A DNA stretch of 64,000 bases from positions 14,141,386-14,205,385 of the forward strand of contig CM075760.1 of the NCBI GenBank assembly GCA_037974335.1. The letters are read 5' to 3'. The notes below the pieces were generated by a model. It worked only from the letters and a program-made list of their open reading frames with translations. It searched no databases and had not been told where the DNA came from. This document shows positions 21,970-32,770 of this stretch, one piece after another; positions within the stretch are counted from its first letter, which is position 1; each line of letters opens with the position of its first letter. The position numbers and the translations under genes are program-made. The stretch comes from Prionace glauca. Taxonomy: Eukaryota; Chordata; Chondrichthyes; Carcharhiniformes; Carcharhinidae.

Positions 21970-22046
21970 ATGGCGACCGGCCCCGCCTCTCTTCAGGTCC
22001 CGGATGTTCCGCCAACGAGCAGCGGCCGGGCCGGTGTGGGCAAGAG
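21970..22046 (+). CDS. Putative first coding exon, copy 2
   Basis: ATG 21970 opens MATGPASLQVPDVPPTSSGR and reaches the donor-like AAGAG|GTGACA (GT 22047-22048) after 77 bases, the same length as copy 1. Unspliced translation stops at TGA straight after the donor. Changes between copies are substitutions only. I do not recognise a product. Confidence 0.4.
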
Positions 22047-22524
22047 GTGACACTGGGTGGTGTAGTGCCTGGGAGTGTTACAGCGACCCCTGGTGGCCAG
22101 GAAGGGAAATAGCAGCAGGACAGTCTCTGCCCAAAGGCTTCCCCAGTTCAGCTGCTCAGAGACATTGGGAACCTCTTCAACTGGAAACTTCAGCTTCTCA
22201 CATTCACCCCCTGTGTTCAGTCAATGTTTAATAGATAATCTCTGTAGTGAAATCAGAAACAACTTGTTCACATTAAAGGGGATGGGAATCTGAACCATTC
22301 TGCTCAAAAAGCTCTGCTCGCCTTGAAATTTCAATTGAAATGTTCAAGATGAGAATTTATAGATACAAGTCATGTTGTATGTGGAACGCTCATGATGCCA
22401 CAATAACATCAGTACAGACATCTCACAGGGTTGTCTGACTGGAGAGATGTCAGAGATGGAGGGGTTAAATATAGAGCTACAGAGTCTGAGGCTCAGTTTT
22501 GGGTAAAGAAAAATGACAGTACAA

Positions 22525-22812
22525 AGAACAGAGAAAATTACAGCCCAGGAACATACCATTCGGCCCTTCAAACCTTCACTGACCATGCTGCCCCACTTAA
22601 CTAAAACCCCCTATCCTTCCGGGACCATATCCCTCTATTCCCATCCTATTCATGTACTTGTCAGCTGACTTAAAAGTCACAACTGCATCCGCTTCTACTA
22701 TCTCTCCCCGGCAGCGAGTTCCAGGAACCCACTACCCTCTGTGCAAACAATCTGCCATGTCCATCTCCTTTAAACCTTGCCCCCTCGCACCTTAAAGCAT
22801 GCCTTCATCGGC
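22525..22812 (-). mobile_element. LINE 3' end, antisense
   Basis: Minus-strand reading gives the CR1-like 3' UTR and ORF2 end (complement of CATTCGGCCCTTCAAACC and CGGCAGCGAGTTCCAGGAA). Decayed, no open frame. Confidence 0.7.
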
Positions 22813-22829
22813 CGGGGCATTTTGTTCCT

Positions 22830-23190
22830 GAACATTATCTGAATCTCGATGTTACACCCATAGTATCTTCGCTCTGGCCTCAGCCTCAAATACTTTGTGT
22901 CAAATCAGAAATGATAAATTGTTTGATGCAATGCCAGGAAAGAAACTTCCCTATTTTGACACCTGCACATATCAGCAAGTCATCCAGTCTACAAGACAAT
23001 TTAATATGTTTAGGTGCAGACTAACATAGTTAATCACCATCTGAAACATGCTAGGGTGAGGGAAGTCTGTATGATTTCAGTTTGGTGCTGAATATTATCA
23101 GAATCTCGATGTTACAGTCATATTACCTTTGCTCTGACCTCAGCTTGAAATGCTTTCTCCAAAATCAGAAATGCTGAATTTTATGGAAAA
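22830..23190 (+). repeat. Two copies of a tRNA-Val 3' flank, without a tRNA
   Basis: GAACATTATCTGAATCTCGA (22838) and GAATATTATCAGAATCTCGA (23091), each followed by TGTTACA and a CTCTGRCCTCAG stretch, match the flank after the tRNA-Val at 24961 (CAACATTATCCAAACCTCGA) and after the relic at 7995. So the flank was copied at least four times, twice here without a tRNA body. Confidence 0.75.
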
Positions 23191-23373
23191 AAATGACAAA
23201 ATTGTGTACATTTTCTAAGACATATTGAATTTTGTCCAAAATGTATTTGAGGTTAGCATTTATTTAATATCCGAATCTTAATAAATGGGGAACGAAAGGA
23301 CAAAGTAAGGAAATTACAATGCTGCTGAGTGTGAAGGAAGAGGGAGCATGTGGGGGCATCGCTAGCAAGAGCA

Positions 23374-23444
23374 GCATTGATGGTTCAGTGGTAGAATTCT
23401 CGCCTGCCACGCGGGAGACCCGGGTTCGATTCCCGGCCAATGCA
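23374..23444 (+). tRNA. tRNA-Gly-GCC: tRNA-Gly (GCC)
   Basis: 71 bases beginning GCATTGA, with A-box TGGTTCAGTGG, anticodon loop CTGCCAC (anticodon GCC) and B-box GGTTCGATTCC. The T-stem is intact. The seventh acceptor pair is A-C instead of the usual G-C, a small blemish; otherwise it matches vertebrate tRNA-Gly-GCC. CCA is not encoded, as in eukaryotes. Confidence 0.93.
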
Positions 23445-23890
23445 AAGCTTCTTCTTTCTCCGTTCACTCTGTGTATTGGAGCGAATGTCCTGCAAAATTG
23501 GGGGAAAACAAGGGAAATATGAAGCCTTGGAACTAAATCCTAAGGGAAACGGATCGCAATATTCGGAAGGTGGTGCAGTTGTGAATGGTGTTATTGATGA
23601 TTGAGTGGAAAATGTTGGATCTTTGGGCTACTGGTGGTCAGTTCCCTTCCCTTCCCTCCCGCTGAATTCCTCCCTATGGTAAGAGACGTGGGTTTATTTT
23701 CCCTGCCCGTTCATAGGAGATAGAGAATAACCAACACACTACAGCAGTGCTGCAGGATCAACGGAACTAAAGAGACTTGTATAGAATTGTAAACAGTGCG
23801 GTCATGCTGCAGTTCTGGAACAGGTTTTCAGAAATAGAATGGCGGCCAGTAACACACGAGTTTAGAATATATTTACGAGTTGCTACCTCT

Positions 23891-23964
23891 GTCTCTATGG
23901 CGCAATTGGTCAGCGCGTTCAGCTGTTAACTGAAAGGTTGGTGGTTTAAGACAACCCAGCGACG
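23891..23964 (+). pseudogene. Decayed tRNA-Asn (GTT)
   Basis: GTCTCTATGGCGCAATTGGT, then an anticodon arm with GTT, align with tRNA-Asn. The B-box is TTTAAGA where TTCGAGC is expected, the T-stem has a mismatch (GGTGG against CAACC), and the acceptor stem has two. The C-to-T and G-to-A pattern is that of CpG decay, so a non-functional copy is likely. Confidence 0.8.
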
Positions 23965-24039
23965 GAATTTCCTCACCATCAGCATTCACGGGTAAACAGT
24001 TGCCTGTTTGTAATGGGTCCGTGAGTGCCAATAAAAAAA

Positions 24040-24467
24040 AGCTGTCAATTGTTCCCGGCTGTTCTGTTATCTGGTGTCACCAACATTATTTAACGAGAAC
24101 TGACTTCAAACAGGTTACATATAACATTATATACATGCTTCCATTATACCTTTAAACTTAAAAAACACAATCGAAACATGAACTTGTGGCTAAGCATTTG
24201 TTCCTATTCCATATTCCTGTTTCCATTCATTCCTGGATAGATCATAAATCTGTCTAACCCAAACTGAAATGTGTTCAGTGATGGAACATCAGAACCCTTT
24301 GGAATAGAGAATTCCCAAGATTCATGAGCCTTTGAGTCAAACAATTTCTCCTCATCTCACTCCTAAATCATCAGCGCCTTGTCCTGAGATTGTGTCCCTG
24401 TGTAGAAATAAAACAAAAGACTGGTGGCTCATGGATGAATTAATATTTTATAAAGCATCCGCCAGCT
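24040..24467. other. Spacer between tRNA genes
   Basis: A/T-rich. The part around 24185-24400 (TTCCATTCATTCCTGG, TGGAACATCAGAACCCTTTG) resembles an antisense LINE 3' end (decayed). No genes. Confidence 0.4.
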
Positions 24468-24539
24468 TCCCTGGTGGTCTAGTGGTTAGGATTCGGCGCT
24501 TTCACCGCCGCGGCCCGGGTTCGATTCCCGGTCAGGGAA
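24468..24539 (+). tRNA. tRNA-Glu-TTC: tRNA-Glu (TTC)
   Basis: 72 bases from TCCCTGG to CAGGGAA. A-box TGGTCTAGTGG, anticodon loop CTTTCAC (anticodon TTC), and B-box GGTTCGATTCC. All stems pair as in vertebrate tRNA-Glu. The 3' flank TGTAGATTTATT reappears beside the decayed Glu at 27365 and at 56391. Confidence 0.95.
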
Positions 24540-24705
24540 TGTAGATTTATTGCTGTACAACAATCCTGTGTTACTTCCCGGTCTGCACCAGTTCTGTCGG
24601 AATCAGTATCAGGGAGATTTCCTCTTTAGTATCTGAATTGGAAATGTCACATTTAAAGAACAAAGAAAAAAGGTAGCGACAGGTTACAAAGCGCTGGTGA
24701 TACAA

Positions 24706-26008
24706 AATGCGGATGATTATTGGAAGAACGATGAAAATGATGCATTAATGAATGAGTAGAAATCATTGATCCCTTAGATATTTGCGAGACGAACGCTTTT
24801 AAATGTTGATGTTGGGGATAAGTTGTACAATCAGATTGAAAGTAAGGGTTATCTTCCTGAATTCAGTGACATGGGCTCTCAGTCTGACCATCGGAACCTG
24901 CAGCATCACAGCGCAGTAGAACATTGCAGACAGGCAGATTTCCTCCACTGCTCTTCAGCTCTTTCTGTAGTGTAGTGGTTATCACATTCGCCTTACACGC
25001 GAAAGATCCCCGGTTCGAATCCGGGCAGAAACACTCATTAAACTTTCTCGTGTTGGATAAGGGAAAATTGTTAAATTTAAGTTTACTGCTCAACATTATC
25101 CAAACCTCGATGTTAAAGACATGTTATCATTGCTCTGATTTCACCGTCAAATACTTTCTGAGAAATAAGGTGCACTGATGGGAAAGTTCGATTTTGACAC
25201 CGAGCATTTATCCGCATCTCGTTCAGTCTCCAGCAGATTTAATGGGTTTATAGGTGCAGACTAATATGGTTCATCACCATCTGAAATATCTGATACGAGT
25301 GTGTGCTCAAACAGACAGATACAAGTGATAGTGTAAATGAACTAGAGGAAATGGTGCACATTTCACAGAAGAATATTTTTAAATCGTTTTTCATCTCTAA
25401 GAAAGAGGGAAAACCATTCAGACAGATGAGGGAATTGGGACTCAGTGCGGATCTACTGGAATTTCCTGTAATGGGCCGGAATTTATGCGCCTGAATGTTT
25501 CAAACCCCTAATAAAAAAAGGGTCAAGAGTCACGAACAGATAATTCCCGATTCTCATCCTTTTAAATGTATTTGACTTTGTTTAAAAGCTGACGATAGTC
25601 GATCTCAAAATTGTGACCTGTATTACCCGGTGATTCGATTGGTTCTGTTGGTCAGTTATATTTTCAATTCAGTGATGTTCAAGGTCAGAGATATTCAATT
25701 CATAATGAAGTCACATGTGTTAAACAATGTATTGATACGAAATATTGAAACGAATAGTGATTACAATTGTACAATGAACTTTGATAAAGTGTCATCTGGG
25801 CTCGAAACGTCCGCCCTTTTCACTCCTTACAGGGGCTGTCAGACATTGGGAGATTTTGGAGCATTTCCTCTTTTCCCATCCGCAGTCATTTGCTTTTATC
25901 ACTGAGGACATTTGGTTGAGATTATTTGAAGAAAGATGAAAATGATGCATTAACGAATGGGCAGAAATGAGTGCTCTCTTAGATATTTGGGAGACGGAAG
26001 CTTCCCCT
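24706..26008 (+). repeat. Direct repeats around the Val and Phe tRNAs
   Basis: GATGAAAATGATGCATTAA followed by GAATGRGYAGAAAT and TTAGATATTTG occurs at about 24731 and 25936, upstream of tRNA-Val and tRNA-Phe. The two tRNA genes thus share an upstream flank, a sign that the cluster grew by segmental copying. The rest of the interval has no recognised gene. Confidence 0.7.
24961..25033 (+). tRNA. tRNA-Val-TAC: tRNA-Val (TAC)
   Basis: A-box TAGTGTAGTGGTTATC, anticodon stem TTCGC/GCGAA enclosing CTTACAC (anticodon TAC), and B-box GGTTCGAATCC. The acceptor stem TTTCTG/CAGAAA pairs, but base 1 is C opposite C where G-C is expected. Functional status is therefore a little uncertain. Confidence 0.88.
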
Positions 26009-26018
26009 TGGCCAGACA

Positions 26019-26091
26019 GCCGAAATAGCTCAGTTGGGAGAGCGTTAGACTGAAGATCTAAAGGTCCCTGGTTCAATCCCGGGTTTCGGCA
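26019..26091 (+). tRNA. tRNA-Phe-GAA: tRNA-Phe (GAA)
   Basis: 73 bases from GCCGAAA to TTTCGGCA, anticodon loop CTGAAGA (GAA). The only visible departure from the vertebrate consensus is GGTTCAATCCC for GGTTCGATCCC, a G-to-A in the B-box at the CpG. This may weaken TFIIIC binding but is compatible with folding. Confidence 0.92.
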
Positions 26092-26492
26092 GGATCTCCT
26101 TGCTGGTTTTCTGTGCTATCTGCTAATTAGCAGCACATTTTGTCTCGCACAGTCTTCAAACATCAGTTCACACAAACTGCAACAGACCAAATACCCATCG
26201 CAATTTCCACCCAGCCAGATGTTGTTATATTTCCTCCTTGTTGGATTTCGCTGTTTTAAAAACTTCCTCTATTTCTAAACATTCCCAATGTTAATGAAAG
26301 GTGATGGAGGTGAAGGTTTATCTTTGTTTCCTGATGCACACATGCCATGTAACATCCTGAGTTTTTCCAACCTCATCACATTTCAGTGCAGATGTCAGGT
26401 CCGCTTTTACATGGCAGTGAAAATACATTTATTTGACCTGCTGTTTCATCCAAAACAATGTATATTTGCATTACCTCTTTTGATTCCCCCAG
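26092..26492. other. Spacer without recognised genes
   Basis: Ordinary A/T-rich sequence downstream of tRNA-Phe. No coding or RNA pattern recognised. Confidence 0.4.
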
Positions 26493-26777
26493 AAGAAGGC
26501 CATTCAGCCCATCGAGTCCGCACCCACAACAATCCCACTCACGCCCTATTCCCCGTGAACCCACATACTTACCCTTCTGATCCCTCTGACAGTAGGATCA
26601 ATTTAGCACGGCCAATCAAACTAACCCACGCATCGTTGAAACGGAAACCAGAACACCCGGAGGAAACCCACGGAGGCACGGGGAGAACGTGCAAACTCCG
26701 CACAGACGGTGACCCGAGGACCTGAGTCCCTGGCGCTGTGAGACATCAGTGCTAATCACTGTGCTACCGCGCTGTCC
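26493..26777 (-). mobile_element. tRNA-derived SINE with long 3' body, antisense
   Basis: On the minus strand, the head is GACAGCGCGGTAGCACAGTG and the body GTTTGCACGTTCTCCCC. It ends in the GGACTCGATGGGCTGAATGG motif, a 3' end shared with LINE tails. Close to full length; compare 50945-51275. Confidence 0.85.
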
Positions 26778-27364
26778 TTTCTACTGCATTCAATGTTACT
26801 GCAGTTCACTCCATTCAAAGTATTAGCATCAATCTGTGATAAACCATCCTGTGGTAATTCTGCTGAATAACATTAAATTATCACCGTTAATGGACCATCC
26901 AACATTGGACACCATTGATTTTAAATTTGCTGCTTTTCTGGATGAACTCCAGCTCTCCATTCCTCCCGCAATGTCACCGCTCAAACTGAGTCTTTCTCCT
27001 TCCCACATTGTTAAACTCAGTTATTGGTTTCTGAGTGAAAACTGCCTCCATTTCACAGGGGGAGAGAGAGTTTACTATTTCATTCACTTAAAAGTTTTCT
27101 TGTCATGGAAGCAGAGATTTGGACCGAGATCTGCAGATATTTGTGTCAGTAGAAACAATAAATTTTCCCCCATTAACAGCTAGATTTTAACCGCATCAGC
27201 ATTTCGTACCATCAGCCCTTTCTCGCCTATCGCTCTCTTAATTTCTTTTTGATTCTTTACATGTGACTTTTCCAATTCAGACACAAACAAAGAAATCTCC
27301 CTAATATTGATTCTGACAGGTGCAGACCGAGAAGTAACGCAGAATTATTGTAATAAAATCTACA
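26778..27364. other. Spacer without recognised genes
   Basis: Open frame of 115 codons at 26836-27183 has no recognisable domain and no coding bias that I can see. I treat the interval as non-genic. Confidence 0.35.
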
Positions 27365-27436
27365 TTCCCTGACCGGGAGTCGAACCGAGGCTACAGTACT
27401 GAGAGCGCCGAATCCTAACCACTAGACCACCAGGAA
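27365..27436 (-). pseudogene. Decayed tRNA-Glu (CTC)
   Basis: The minus strand reads TTCCTGGTGGTCTAGTGG, then CGGCG-CTCTCAG-TACTG where CGGCG-CTCTCAC-CGCCG is expected, so the anticodon stem is broken. The T-arm GGTTCGACTCCCGG and the acceptor 3' half CAGGGAA are kept. The 3' flank TGTAGATTTTATT matches the Glu gene at 24468. Confidence 0.85.
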
Positions 27437-27814
27437 AGCTGACACAAATATTTTAAAATGTTGATTTATCCATGAATCACCTGCTTTTTATTGCATTTCG
27501 GACTTTTTATTCACCAATTGCAAGTTTATCCTTCACATTGTATCCTTCACAAAGACCTTGTCTTTGTCAAAACTGAGTATGTCATGTCTCTATTAGATAA
27601 GAAAACACCACGCTGGTTAGTAATATACTGTATACACTCTCTCAGTAATGACTGAACTGGGCCCAGTCTGCATTCATATTAGTACAGGTGCTGTATCGAT
27701 ATCTGGTGCATTCGGTTCTGTCTCTGTATTACTGCACACAACCCGTCCCTCATTTATATTACAACAGATCATATTAGTTGGATTCACCATGCAAAAATTG
27801 CCCGTTATTTTCCC

Positions 27815-27945
27815 TTAGAGTATGTGGATTAGCCATGGTAAATGTGTGGGACTAATGGGGATAGGGCAGAGGGGAGGACCTGGGTGGGATGCAGACTCAG
27901 TGGGCCAGATAGCCTTTCTTCTGAACTGTAGGAATTCTATGGTTC
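27815..27945 (+). mobile_element. SINE 3' part, sense
   Basis: GGGATAGGGCAGAGGGGAGG, CCTGGGTGGGATGCAGACTC and TAGGAATTCTATGGTTCTAT are the 3' body and tail of the first SINE family. The tRNA head is missing. Confidence 0.75.
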
Positions 27946-28525
27946 TATGTCTAAGAAATATCATAGACATTTGCGTGCTTATTTATTTTAAATAATCTAT
28001 TTTCTAATAACCCGTTTGGAGAAATGATCTCTTTTAGCAATTCCCCTTCAGTTTTCCCAGTGATAACCTTCAGCCCATCTCTGCCTTCCCTGAGTGCATG
28101 GAAACACCAAACAGTTTATGTGTTTCAACTGAAGAACATTTAATATGTAAGTATTTATTGACAACCATTCTGTTGTGTGTTCTTGCAAACAAAATGATTT
28201 CAGCCTCACTATTTTGTTCCCGGTGTTGATTTATCTGTCTTTAGAGATCTGCTGGAAAACGGATAGACTGACAATGTGTGACAGCAATACTCACAACGGT
28301 TTCAACTCTCTTCAGTTCAGCAACACATTGTTAATCAATGTTCCTTTCTTTTGCCAAGGTGCATGAACCAAAATGTTTGCCTTCATTCGGATTTTTTAAC
28401 ATGCATAAAAAGGACAATAACCATATAATTTGCAAGAAAAGATGAAGTCATCTTGTTTGTTCAGAGACTGTGATTAATGTCCCTCAGCACACGGTTTAAT
28501 TGTTCCAATGGGGCATTAGAGGATT
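27946..28525. other. Upstream region of the GPCR gene
   Basis: A/T-rich, no recognised repeat. The 63-codon open frame at 28175 has no domain I can name. Confidence 0.4.
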
Positions 28526-28533
28526 TATAAATA
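28526..28533 (+). promoter_or_regulatory. TATA box of the GPCR gene
   Basis: TATAAATA lies 80 bases before the chosen ATG at 28613, a plausible core promoter giving a 5' leader of about 50 bases. No CpG island is present, which fits a tissue-restricted gene. This is inference from position only. Confidence 0.5.
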
Positions 28534-28612
28534 GGAAATTTCACACTGTGTGCAATATTGTTTAACTGGGAGTGTTCTCTAGTACAGTCAGCGATCGTTG
28601 AATTTCAGAGCC

Positions 28613-30173
28613 ATGTTCTGGATTATACCACTTGAGCTTCGTATTCTTTGGGTATTTTACGATATCCAAAGGATTTACTACCCGATCCTTGCTGTAGTTG
28701 GTGTCACTGGTAAGTCATATTTCTCTGTGTTCATTGTCCTTGTCTATGTTACCCAGTTATTGATATCATTCTGTGTAACCTTCATGGTTTGTTGCTGTGA
28801 ATGCACTGGAAACATTTCTCATTGCCACACAGATATCCTCACACTACCTGACATTCACTTTAAATCTTTCCACTTTACGGTTGTCGTTATGTAAGATGAT
28901 TTCCAGTGTTATGTTTCACAGCCAATTCCAAATCAGCTGATTTAACATCTTCAACTGCACAGCCTTCAGCACAATCAAAGCAGAGTCATCCAGACCAGGA
29001 ATATTTGCTCCAAACCTACTGGCACCATTGTGTCCCCCACTTACAAATCTGAAGAAGGCAGCAAATTCGAGATTTTATTAATTGGTGAATGTGGCTTCTT
29101 GCTACATCATTGCGGGGCTTTTCTGCTGTGAACTTTGTCTCGAGCAGAATAGGTGAACTCAGTCTATTCTGAGGTGGATTTAATAAAAATGTTTCAGCTG
29201 TTCCCCAGGATCCTGAGAGATTGTTTCTCTTGTGCTCAGTCTAAAATACGAGTAAATTGTGTTTCTCTTCCTTACAGTGAATGTATTGACGATTCTTATC
29301 CTGTCGCGAGGGAAGTGTGGTCTTTCCAGAAGTGTGATACGTTACCTCATTTCCATGTCAGCAGCGGATCTACTGGTCATTATCACCGATCTCATTTTGA
29401 GGCAAATTCCCATGAAGTTTCCATTTTTAATCATTTACCAATTTCAAATATGTAATATCCATGCTGTCTTTCTTTATGCAGTCACTGATTGCTCTGTCTG
29501 GTTCACTGTCACATTCACCTTTGATCGATTTGTGGCTATTACTTGTCAGAAGCTGAAAATAAAATACTGCACTGAGAAAACTGCAACAGTAGTTCTCGGA
29601 ACTGTGAGTGTGCTATTCAGTGTAAAGAACATTTTCTGGTATTTCATGTATGGTGATAGATATGCGTTTCAGAATATTCCCCATTTTTGTTATGTTGACA
29701 ATTATGCCCACTATTCTGCAGCATGGGGAGTGGTTGAAAATCTGCATTATATTTTAACTCCGTTCATTCCTTTTTTGTTGATTCTGTTGCTGAATGTTTT
29801 CACCATTAAACACATTCTAGGGTCCAACAAATTCCGCAGGAGACTTCAGAGCCACAAGCGTATGGATACTTCAAAGGACCCAGAGACAGTGAAGAGAAGA
29901 AAATCCATTATCTTACTGTTTGCTCTATCAGGAAATTTTATCCTGCTATGGTCAATCTTACTTATCCACTCCTTTTGTGAACGATTATATAATTTAAACT
30001 TAATTCATTTTTATATTCCTGCATTTGTGCGGGAATTAGGATTTATGCTCCAACTCCTGAGTTGCTGCACCAATACATACATTTACGCAGTGACCCAGAC
30101 ACAATTCAGAGAGGATCTGAAGAATGTGATCAAATTTCCATTTAATGCAATTGTGAAATTACTTACTGAATAA
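28613..30173 (+). CDS. GPR139-like class A GPCR, two exons
   Basis: Exon 1 is 28613-28709 (donor G|GTAAGT), exon 2 is 29278-30173 (acceptor CTTACAG). Both junctions are phase 1, giving 330 residues. Seven hydrophobic segments are seen. TM1 spans the splice site and holds Asn34; TM2 has Asp63 (SAADLLV); Cys91 precedes TM3. TM3 ends in DRF (115-117) in place of DRY. TM7 ends NTYIY (298-302) in place of NPxxY. Loop 3 is basic (RRRLQSHKR ... VKRRKS). The layout (short N-terminus, intron early in TM1, FDRF) fits the GPR139/GPR142-like group, which I recall as much expanded in sharks. GPR139 in mammals responds to aromatic amino acids; the ligand here is unknown. Nothing in the reading frame is broken. 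Confidence 0.88.
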
Positions 30174-31040
30174 CAGATTTCTTCTTCAACAACAGGAAGC
30201 CCCCAAGCAGAATTTCTCATGGGAAGATCACTTTGCCCAAAGTTAAGTCTGATCTTCCAAGGGTGGAAGTTGACACCCAGTGCCATTCCCATCAACCGGG
30301 AGGGGCACTTAAAGGCAGTTGACAGGTTATTAGTAAAGAATCATGGCAATGGATCCGCGTGGTTGTGAGGGATGTTCCTATCAGGGCCTGTTTCCTATCA
30401 ATTCTGTTTGGGAGATACCCTCCCATGGGAATGCTTCAATCATCTACAAGCCATAAAACCCCAACCATTGCAAGAAAAAAAATCAATTCCCAGCACACCA
30501 CGAACTTCAGAAAGAATTCCAGGCACTCCCGCTCCTGTTCTCCATCTCCACCAGTGAGAAACTCAGGGCCTGAAACAGACACAGCGGGTTTAGCCTCTCG
30601 ACCACATTGTCTCCCAGTAAAGGGAACTCGGGCTACAATGCTGGTGGTCGAATAGGCGAGCTTCCGTTTGCAGAAACTCACTCACTTAGGAGGCTGAGCA
30701 GGACGAACCAGACCCAGCATTGAAACGAGCCGTTGATGTCATCTATATGGATATCAGTAAGGTGTTTAACAAAGATTCAGAAAATAGCACTTGCCCCAAT
30801 TTTTGTCCATTTCTCTATAACTGCAGTTGTATAATATCATTAAAGACATAAGGGTTTGTAAAAGTCCTATGGCTGTGAGATTATGTACTGCATTAACATT
30901 TAACAAAAACAATTTGAAATGAGTCAGGTGATTTGAAAATATTTTCCAAGTTTGCAAACGCTATAATCGCTATAATTCAGAACAGCGAAAGCATGGAAGT
31001 GTTTAGAATTGTATGTGCGCACAAAGCTGCCACACCAGCA
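30174..31040. other. GPCR 3' flank, no further genes
   Basis: No nearby strong AATAAA after the stop was singled out. The rest shows no coding pattern. A 98-codon frame at 30359 appears random. Confidence 0.4.
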
Positions 31041-31044
31041 GAGA

Positions 31045-31345
31045 ATGTCTATTGCTCGAAAGACGGAGAATGAGGGGAGACCTAATAGAGGTGTATAAGA
31101 TTATGAAGGGTATAGGTAGATTGAACAGTGGGAACCTTTTTCCAGGTTGGATACAAAAATCATGAGTGGCCACAGGCTTAGGGTTAGAGGGACGAGGTAT
31201 AATTCAGATGTTAGAGGGAGGTTTTTCACACAGAGGGTTGTGGGGGCCTGGAATGCACTGTCAAGTAGGTTGTGGAGGCAGGCACACGAGAGTTGTTTAA
31301 GGCTTACCTAGATAGGCACATGAGTAGACTAGAGATAGAGGGATA
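31045..31345 (+). mobile_element. CR1-like LINE 3' end, sense
   Basis: CTAATAGAGGTGTATAAGAT, AGGGAGGTTTTTCACACAGA and GGCCTGGAATGCACTG give the IEVYKI ... FFTQRVVGAWNAL layout of ORF2 C-termini, with frame breaks. The 3' UTR tail is not present here. Confidence 0.75.
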
Positions 31346-31667
31346 CAAAAGAATGTTCTAGTTAAGGATCAAGAGCCTCAGGGTGTTCCTGGGAATCAAT
31401 AGATTCCTATGGGCTGTCCAACATATTTTATGGCTCACCTGTCTCTTACGTTTGAGCTTCTGGGGATCTTCCGTGAATGTCTGTATAGGCTGTGTATGTT
31501 TATTGATGTCTGTTTTTTTTTTAACATCCAAAGATGATTTGGTCCGCCTTGTTGGCCAACAAAGGGCATACACGCGGTGGGTCTTGTGAGGGCTGCTCTT
31601 CGATGTTGCTTCGAGAGTTGCCTAGTGCTTCACGTCGTTAAACTGCTTAAACTGGACAAACTGATGG

Positions 31668-32062
31668 GCAACACGACAGCTCAGTGACTATCACTGTTTG
31701 CTGTGCAGATACAGGGATCCGGGTCGGAACTCTGACTTGGGTCGGTGTCTGTGGGAGTTCGCACATTCTCCCCATGCTTGCGTGGGTTTTCTCTGGGTGC
31801 TCCGGTTTCCTCCCACACCCCAAAAACGTGCTCTTAGACTGATTGGTGTTAACAAATTGTCCCTAAATTAGACCTCCCTTAATCTGGCGCACATATAATT
31901 CTCTAAATTTGCATCCCTTTACTGTGGACTCCAAGAGGCGTAGACAAAAGTCGTAGGTAGAAGGAGGATTGGAATGAGGCACTCACTGAGTTAAAATGGG
32001 CGGCGCGGGCTTGTAGGGCCGAAGGGCCTGTTTCCTATGCTGTGTTGTTCTTTGTTCTTTGT
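31668..32062 (+). mobile_element. SINE (5' part) followed by a LINE tail, sense
   Basis: 31668-31870 has the SINE head and body (GCACATTCTCCCCATGCTTG, TGCTCCGGTTTCCTCCCACA). 31985-32062 is a LINE 3' end (AGGGCCGAAGGGCCTGTTTC and TTGTTCTTTG repeats). About 110 bases between them are unassigned. Confidence 0.75.
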
Positions 32063-32149
32063 AAGCCAGACCAGGTAAGGACAATAATCAACCAGATGCG
32101 TTTTTACGACAATGATTTCATGTTCATTAATAGATTCTTAATTCCAGAT

Positions 32150-32285
32150 TTTATTTTGTGAATTCAAATTCCACCATCTGCCATGGCGGGGTTTGAACCC
32201 AGGTCCCCCAGAACATTAGCTGAGTTTCTGGAATAATAGTCTAGCGATAATGCAATGATGCCATCACCTTCCCAAATGAAAACAG
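32150..32285 (-). mobile_element. Head of second-family SINE, antisense
   Basis: The complement reads GATGGCATCATTGCATTATC, GACTATTATTCCAGAAACTC and GACCTGGGTTCAAACCCCGC, matching the head of the element at 18336. The 3' body is absent. Confidence 0.75.
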
Positions 32286-32319
32286 GTTCCACAAAATCAC
32301 AAACATTTCCTCCCTTTGG

Positions 32320-32770
32320 CTCTAAAATTTAAAGTTTGTTTTTTGTGTCACAAGTAGGCTTGTAAACTAATGGTGTTGGTTAATGGGACTCGGGCAAGTC
32401 CATTACCAAAAGGGGGGATTGTTGAGGTGGGCTGGAGACAAAGGCACCTGTAATACATATAATTAGATATATATCCCATTTCATATTCGCAAAATTTATT
32501 TATTAGTGTCATGTTAATGTAATTATTGCAATGTATTGTGAAAATCCCCTAGATGCCACATTCTGATGCCTGTTTGGTTACACTGAGGGAGAATTTAGCA
32601 TGGCCAATGCACCTAACCAGCATATCTTTTGGACTGTAGGAGGAAACTGGAACACCCAGAGGAAACCCACACATACACAGGGAGAATATGCAGACTCTGC
32701 ACAGACAATGACCAATCCAGGAATTCAAACTGGGTCTCTGGCGCTGAGAAGCAGCAATGATAAACACTGA
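32320..32770 (-). mobile_element. First-family SINE, antisense, plus a stray tail
   Basis: 32492-32770 is a full-length-looking copy (tail AATTTATTTATTAGTG, body complement of AGAATATGCAGACTCTGCAC, head near 32765). 32325-32370 looks like a second, separate SINE tail (AAAGTTTGTTTTTTGTGTCA). Moderate decay. Confidence 0.75.

Larger units (their letters stand above)
21035..22421 (+). repeat. Duplicated block B, copy 2
   Basis: The counterpart of 6228-7316. It carries ten 33-base units at 21251-21582 in place of one. The rest matches closely, including the downstream non-CpG part (AACTTGTTCACATTAAAGGG). A LINE fragment precedes copy 1 while a SINE precedes copy 2. Confidence 0.93.
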
